Assembly: GCA_027943335.1 (NCBI GenBank)
Contig: BSBK01009267.1
Coordinates: 999,001 to 1,063,000 of the forward strand
Reading direction: 5' to 3'
From: Chamaecyparis obtusa
Lineage: Eukaryota > Streptophyta > Pinopsida > Cupressales > Cupressaceae
DNA length: 64,000 nt
The notes under the pieces: model-generated
What the model saw: the letters and a program-made list of their open reading frames with translations, nothing else
Told to the model about the DNA's origin: nothing
Databases searched by the model: none
Made by a program: the position numbers and the translations under genes
In this document: piece after piece, positions 57,853-64,000 of the stretch
Layout of the letters: the number at the start of each line of letters is the position of its first letter
Numbering within the stretch: position 1 is the stretch's first letter

Positions 57853-59508
57853 AATAATTCATTTAGTGGTTTCTATTCCACATTTAGATGAATTTGGAAA
57901 AAGGTTTCAAACATTTTTAGGTATTTTCTTCAACGACACAAGTATGAATGTTCTTCATTTGTTTTTCATGAAAAAAAATTCTCAAAATGGTGAAATAAAA
58001 AGATTTTTAAGATTATTTTTATTTTTCTTAGAAATAAACCAATTTGGAACAAATAATATTTTTATTTGAGGTTTTATTTACAATTTTAGTTTCTTGTTAT
58101 AGACTTGTTAGAAATAAAATGGTTATGTGGGAATGTAGATAGTTGTTAAAACATAAAGTCTAACTTAGATTTAGATTGTCTTCTTTCTAAGGGCTATGAA
58201 CATCATATTCAGAAATACTTTAATCAAATGTTGATAAAAAGACAAATTCACTGAATATTTGTTACAGACTTTTTTGGGGTTTCAAACCCTAAATGTGTAC
58301 ATCTTCTGCAGTGGTTTCTTAAACTCAAGGTTAACCCAAATTGGGTCTATTATCCTACTTCGAGGGTAATATTTTGAAGATAGTTTTTCATTGAGTAAAA
58401 CATAAATGAAATGGGTCACTGGGTAAAAAAATCATTTATATTTTTCAAGACATTGTATTCAAATAAAAATTTGTTTTTAACCTTTTCATGGGTTGGGTAC
58501 AGTTGAACTATGAAGACAATTTTTTTTTGTTGTAAATCAATTTCTTACATAGTATATATGTTTGCAAGATGTTTTTAATGTGTAGTAAAGAAAAGAGTGG
58601 TGAAAGAAAAGAAAAATAGGGATATTGTAACAATCATATACAACAAAGACTTTACTTGAACATCTATTGTATTTGTGGGATATTTGTTATACTGTGAACA
58701 ATATCTTGGAAACATTTCATATCATTTTGTAATGATAGAAAAACTAGTAATATTATAATTGCAAGTCAAGAGTATAAAATATCATTACTAGTTTTTGTTG
58801 TAAGCATATTTGATTTTATGGAAGACAGGGGTTGGGGCTCCTTGAAGTTGGTGCTTCAATAAAAGTGTGAGTTGTAGCTCCAATATTGTAATAAGGGTTG
58901 GTGGTCCTTATAGTTGGTGCTGCTAAACATAAATGTACTAAGTTGGTTCTTTTTGAATTAATGAGAAAGATATAGGTTCCAAGTGATTTTTTCTCCCTTG
59001 TTTAAGGGTTTTCCACTCATGAAAAATATGGTGTCACTTTTGTAATGTTGTCTCTCATTCTATCATCTTATTAGTTGCATTGTGTCATGTGATTGTTGAT
59101 CTTGTCTAATTTGCCTCATTAGTTATCATTACACTCTTAATGTAGTTTATAGTTCTGCATATCTAAATCACTTCATCTCATTTTATGTTTGTGTAAGCCT
59201 TGATACATTTATATCTGATTCATTTAGCAACATAGATTCACAAGTTCCAATTCATCAAATCTTTTCAAAGAAAAGTAAAAATGGATGATCATTCAATAGG
59301 TGTTGAATGATTATAAACTTACTTTGATATAATTTTGTCTTAACGTTCTCTTCTCATTAGATGATCTTGTCTTAGTCATGTATTATGGTCAAATTGGTTC
59401 AATTGTTTTATTTGGAGGGTGTCCACAATTTTAATCTATTATACTTATTTAGATTTGTCTCATTCTGAGTCACCCCCATCCCCTCTCAGAGTGAATCTAC
59501 TTCCAAAA
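57853..59508 (+). repeat. Element G 3' LTR, right piece
   Basis: Matches 48375-50039, ending ttccaaaa where the partner has ttccaaca. Element-wide differences of roughly one in ten bases by eye. Confidence 0.82.
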
Positions 59509-59694
59509 AATTATTCAATTAATCATAAATAGACTTCAATATTTACTCATTCAAATAAATTATGACCACTCAGCTATGAACAAATGTTGACAAACAATTG
59601 GTTCTAAATCAATACTAGTAGTATTTATAAAATTTGGTAGTGTCTAAAAAGATTAAATAAACCTTTGGATAACTTATTTAGATGCATAGAATCA
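59509..59694. other. Short AT-rich spacer
   Basis: Nothing recognised between elements G and I. Confidence 0.6.
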
Positions 59695-60090
59695 TGTTGA
59701 AAGTGGATGGAGTGGAGATAAGAACACAGATTTATAAATACATACACCAATACATAAATCAAGTGCTACAGCATTATCTTTCATTAATAAAGTTTATCAA
59801 AACCCATTACATTTCCTTAGAATGCTACAACATTCTTTCTCCATTCAGGTTCCACACTGATCAGATATAGATCTCATGATAAAATGCCTCTATTTATAGA
59901 GGTATTCGAGATACATGTAGAAATATCACAAACTATTCTAGATTAAAAATCAATCTTGTAGAATTTTTTGTAGTTGATATATAATTTTTTAAATCTCACC
60001 TACTTCCACGTATCGCCCACATACTAAGAATAAATTAAAATTTTACGTCTGCTAATAGAAATTACCACATATTTCTAAAATGTTCCAACA
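59695..60090 (-). repeat. Element I 3' LTR
   Basis: 396 bp. A minus-strand TATA box sits in the palindrome cctctataaatagagg (59888-59903). Confidence 0.85.
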
Positions 60091-60506
60091 CTGCCCCCTA
60101 ATTTCTACTACTTATTTGTAATTGTATCGATAGTTACAATGATTAAAATGTCTCTTAAATATGTTCCTTTTTAATTCTTCAGACTTTAATAGCTGTAGCT
60201 TATTTTTCCTTCAATGGTTTCCCACTTTCATAACTTGGTATATGACACTAACAATCTCCTTGAATCAACTTAGTCCTAGCATTCCAAGGCTCCGGCCTTA
60301 AGAAAACCTTGCGATTCAGAAGAATATCAAAACCTTTACTAGTTTGCTGTTATTTTCCTTACTGTCAGCGATGTGCTTTGACCATTTTTTTAGAGACCCT
60401 ATTTTGGTGGCAATTTAGTGATACAAAAAAATTCTAAGGATAGTGGATACCATTTATAATTTCACTTGTCTTCTTTCTATAGTCTGCAAAAAACATGCAA
60501 CACCTT

Positions 60507-60910
60507 CTACGATAACAACAAGGTTCCTTTTCTTTTGTCTGGCATAAATAATGATTTTTTCCAATGGGAAAACCTTGTTCCATGTGCAATCTCCTTCTCA
60601 GAATATTTTCTCACTATGGTTGAGGTTTTTATTCTACGAATCTCCAAATGCAATGGTGGGCTACTCCTCAAATTGGTGGCTTTTTCTTCTACGTGGACTC
60701 TCCTTTGTTCGGCTGCCAAACTCTCTTTTGACGTCTGTCACAAATGGTGACAATAGATTTTTTCCAGCTATCCCTTTATTATCTTCCTTATGACATGTGC
60801 AACAAATGGTGACAGGGTCCACAACTAATTTTATTGGCTTCATCTATCACAAATGGTAACACGATTTTCATCCTTACATTTATTACAAATGGTGACAGGA
60901 TTTTCCAAAT
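60507..60910 (-). pseudogene. Element I gag-like fragment with repeated VTIC motifs
   Basis: From 60910 the minus strand reads NPVTICNKC, NRVTICDR, DPVTICCTC and (one frame away) IVTICDRR. The shared core, caaatggtgac-type on the plus strand, recurs four times at about 60742, 60804, 60850 and 60887. Open frames 60843-60661 and 60719-60507 continue with basic sequence (RTKESPRRRKSHQFEE, KTSTIVRKYSEKEI). CxxC repeats imply metal binding, perhaps a reduced nucleocapsid. No complete CCHC knuckle is seen. Confidence 0.45.
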
Positions 60911-60939
60911 GATCTCCAAACCTGGGATTTGATACCACT

Positions 60940-61242
60940 TGTTGAAGGTGGATGGATTGGAGATAACGAAACAAATTTAGAAATACATACACAAATACAT
61001 AAATTCAGTGCTAAAAACTATCTAATCAAGTTTATCAAACTCCATTACATTTCTTTAGAATGCTACAACATTCTTTTTCAACTCAGGAATCGATATAGAT
61101 CTCATGATAATATGCTTTCATACTATTTCTATTTATAGAGGTATTTGAGATATATGTAGAAATCTCACATACCATTCTAGATTAACAATCAATCCTTTAT
61201 AATTTTCTATAACTAGCATATAATTTTTAGAATGTTCCAACA
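60940..61242 (-). repeat. Element I 5' LTR
   Basis: 303 bp, partner of 59695-60090 with an internal deletion of roughly 90 bp after taacaatcaatcctttataa. Confidence 0.85.
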
Positions 61243-61992
61243 AATCCAACATTACTAATATGACTATGAAGAAACAAACAATTTTTTTTGTCCACATAGA
61301 TTATTTATAACAAGATTAAGACTAAAAGATCTCCATATTTAGATTCGTGTAACTTTTTTCCTTTAGATATTTACCTTAAAAGATTATTTAGAGGTTTTCA
61401 TATCACTTAGAAATAATTATAGACCCTCAATTATTTAAGAAATTACTCTGAAATTTATAAGGAATTCATTTTAAATTTATTTACATTAAATTACAATTTT
61501 TTTATTATAAATAGTATTAATTAATTTAGTTTTTATTAGTCCTTGACTTATCTCAGCATCCAGTGATTGTATATTAATCTTCTCTCAAAATGCATGACAG
61601 CCAATAATTTACTAGCTTGTAGAGATATATTTTTAAATAGTTTTTTTTAAAAGAATTTTTTTGATTGAATGGATTTTTTCTCTTTTATCACCCTAAGAAA
61701 TACTTTGCATTTACCAAACCATCTATATACCATTTCGACCTATCAAGTGAAAAACTAAATTAATTTATAGATTGTAATTTCATATTTATATATAGTTAAA
61801 AGATTATTATTGTTATTTTATTAATTATTCTTTATTTTTAAAAAAAATTTAAGTGTAGTCAATAATAAGACAATTATTTGTTTAATATTTTTAATAGGTA
61901 TGATGCATAAAATTATTATTAAATAATTTAAAAATGATAGCTATAAATAATATTTAATAAACATTTATATATTTATGAAATATTCAAACAAA

Positions 61993-62060
<68 letters not shown>

Positions 62061-64000
62061 TTTCTTCATCATTGATAGTAATATCTACAGTTTCTATGTA
62101 GTAATTAAATGCTATAGGGAAGGAAAACAATCACAAACGTCCACTAGCATGCTACATGTCCAATCCTTGGTTACATCTTTCAAAAGGTAGTGTGGCCCAC
62201 ATCTTTTAGGGCTAAATGCCATTTTTTAGCTAGTGACGAATCCCAAGGTAGATTTGATTTGAAAATGAGATCACTTCCATGTGTGAAAAATGAGGAATCA
62301 TAGTGAGTGGAGTTGGGAATTTATTCCCTCATAATGACGAGGAAGTTGAAAAAGGAATAACTAGTGTCTATACTGTGTGTGTGGAAGAAGAACAATGATG
62401 CAAACATCAGAATGCCAAGACAAATGTAGCAGCCTCCATGATGATTCTTCCATGTGGAACATTTGTAGAGCCATTTTCAATTACACTTTCAAGATTTAGT
62501 TAAAGGATTCATTTCTATTAAAGCTTGTGGGAACATTGTAATCAGGGATCACTATTTGGGAGTTTGGTTAGATCTACAATTTTTGTTCTTGGAGTATTTC
62601 ATTTATTGTATAGAATAGCCCTTATAAATGTCTTGTTACTCTTTCAATACTTGTGCTTTAGGGTTAAACCATGCTATTTTGGTGAATGAACCTCTCTTAG
62701 ACTATTTTTTCTAGTGGGATCATACAGATATCTCCCTACAAGACTTAATAGGTGCTTCTCATGAGAAGATATTAATATTTTGGCATGTGTCTTGGATCTT
62801 TACATCACATTTTCTTTCCATCAATGAAGAGTTTGTGGCATTCTGTACTCATTTTGAGGGTATTTTGTTCTTATTGTTTCTAATAGGAACTCAAAGGGTT
62901 GCAAAATCTCTAGAACATCACCTTAGTTTTTATTTAATTTTCCTACCCCTTTCCCAAATCACCAAAGATAAGAGTTCGATTCTATAAAACCCCAAAGGTT
63001 ACTTTGTAGTGCACACTTATGTCCCACTCTTGCAAATCTTTCACACTTCCTTCATCTAAGAGGGAGCCTTTTTCTAGGATCAACAATAATAAAAAAACAT
63101 ACTATCAACCTCTCTAATCGTACTCACATTGTCAAACTAAAAAAATAATTTTATATGTATCTTTTGCATATTATTTCTTATTAAATAAAAATAGGTTTTG
63201 AAGGGACCTAAAACCCTAAACATCTAAGAAGTTTAAAAAATTTAAAGTAATATAGAACTAGTCAAGAGCCCACATGTAACCATCAATCCAAAAAGGGGAA
63301 ACATCCTAGAATTTAGAAAAAATAAAAAAAATGGGAGAGTGCACCCTGCAAAGTATCAACAAAAAAACATAGGAATACTTCCCATAAGCCTTATAGACTT
63401 TTTAAAAAAAAACAATTTTTTATTGTAATTTCAGCATTAATGCTCTGCATGGTGTTTACCTCAACATCCACTAGTGTATTTCCTTTTTCTTTTCTTCCAA
63501 GTCTTGTGATAGGACCAAACAAAGAATCTAAGATAACACCTTGTTTAACTCCTTAGTTTTTTGAACTTGCATCTCTTAGTTGGCGAAACATCTCCTTTGG
63601 ATAATACCAGTAAAATATTCACTTGACCATTCAATTTCCTATGTCTATCTGAGCTTGTTTCCATAGTTGTTCAGATAACTATAACCACAACTTTTAGGCT
63701 TTCATCAATTTATGAAATATCATCCTCTAGCACGTAATCCTCTACTCATAATCATTTTTAACATTGTCAACCACCTTTGACAAATTTTGGGTCATTACAA
63801 GTATCTTATTAACCATCTCATCATCAAAGGTTAAAATCTCTCTTTATTTAATTATATTTTTAACACTCTTTCCTGCATTTTCTCTATCATATTTGAACAA
63901 CCCTTTCTCCAAAGGGGTTTCCTTTCCTATGAGAATATGTACTTGTTGGTTCAATTTTTCCTCATTCATAGGTGGGGGATGCATGAGATATTCCTCATTA
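61243..64000. other. Unassigned AT-rich sequence
   Basis: No gene or element recognised. Short open frames (e.g. 62787-62987) have no motif. The last 300 bases on the minus strand are fairly open but carry many stops further in. Confidence 0.55.
61995..62059. repeat. Compound (TC)n(AC)n microsatellite
   Basis: TC run 61995-62016 continues without a break into an AC run 62017-62059. Confidence 0.95.

Larger units (their letters stand above)
47857..59508 (+). mobile_element. Element G: large non-autonomous LTR element with gag only
   Basis: LTRs of about 2.2 kb: 47857-50039 and 54368-59508, the latter enlarged by insert H. They share tgt.a..ccccttatgg at the start, gatggacttggcacatcttg, and cctctcagagtgaatc.acttcca at the end. 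Flanks aattt and aatta give a 5-bp duplication with one mismatch. A primer site and a polypurine-like tract are present. Internal 50040-54367 holds a coiled-coil/zinc-knuckle gag and about 2.9 kb with no pol motif in any frame. Size and layout fit a LARD-type or gag-only element. LTR divergence is marked, so it is old. Confidence 0.82.
59695..61242 (-). mobile_element. Element I: compact non-autonomous LTR element
   Basis: LTRs 59695-60090 and 60940-61242 (tgttgaa to tgttccaaca) enclose only 849 bp. Flanks aatca and aatcc are a one-mismatch 5-bp duplication. On the minus strand a primer site (tggtatcaaatccc, 60924-60937) and a polypurine tract (ttagggggcag, 60091-60101) are in the right places. 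The right LTR lacks about 90 bp. Inside is a small Cys-repeat reading frame but no pol. It is slightly larger than typical TRIM elements. Confidence 0.8.

Noticed and set aside
61995..62190. ORF with Thr-His repeats
   Set aside because: Translation of the TC/AC microsatellite.
63440..64000. Minus-strand coding-like stretch at the right edge
   Set aside because: About nine stops in 190 codons is close to chance; only the last 60 codons are open, with no motif.

Overview
This window looks like intergenic nuclear DNA of a seed plant with a large, repeat-filled genome. The evidence is introns, AT-rich sequence, plant-type Ty1/copia LTR retrotransposons primed by initiator tRNA-Met, and a plant LRR receptor-kinase pseudogene. 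I lean towards a gymnosperm or similar giant genome, but the sequence does not prove it. I see no clearly intact host gene, no tRNA, no rRNA and no CRISPR array.

Left part (1-5.3 kb): a decayed split gene of unknown family (510-1577), a 52-bp tandem repeat (1.7-1.9 kb), a five-unit satellite of about 358 bp (2.26-4.13 kb), and a minus-strand coding relic (4.2-4.8 kb). Copia element A (5310-14360, minus strand, Sirevirus/Maximus-like) follows and carries a foreign solo LTR inside its pol gene. From 14.4 to 19.0 kb there is mostly unassigned AT-rich DNA, the 5' end of a second Sirevirus-like element (gag plus LTR fragment) and a small inverted-repeat unit.

Middle: element B (19468-25163, minus) is the youngest copia. 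Its LTRs are nearly identical, its 5-bp target duplication is perfect, and its coding frame is broken by only one stop and one frameshift. It sits inside a segment that also occurs upstream of the LRR kinase pseudogene. Element C (about 25438-37421, plus) is an old copia, split at its gag/protease junction by element D (26513-33727, minus). D has excellent LTRs, primer-binding site and polypurine tract but no pol. It carries a coiled-coil/zinc-knuckle gag and a second open frame of about 1,050 codons.

Right part: C ends at a breakpoint against an LRR-RLK pseudogene (37422-47040, minus). That gene was split by copia element E (38606-45200, plus), which itself contains a solo LTR (40046-41279). 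Upstream of the LRR gene lies element G (47857-59508, plus), with LTRs of about 2.2 kb, a coiled-coil/zinc-knuckle gag and no pol. Its 3' LTR is interrupted by H (about 55042-57852), a 5'-truncated, A-tailed, LINE-like insert with an RNase H domain followed by a long helical/coiled-coil reading frame. A 1.5-kb LTR element I (59695-61242) follows, then unassigned AT-rich DNA with a (TC)n(AC)n microsatellite.

Taken together, this is an archive of nested insertions. Five times, deleting the insert together with one target-site copy in thought gives back the interrupted sequence (solo LTR in A, D in C, E in the LRR gene, solo LTR in E, H in the G LTR). The best candidates for something undescribed are the non-pol reading frames of D and H.
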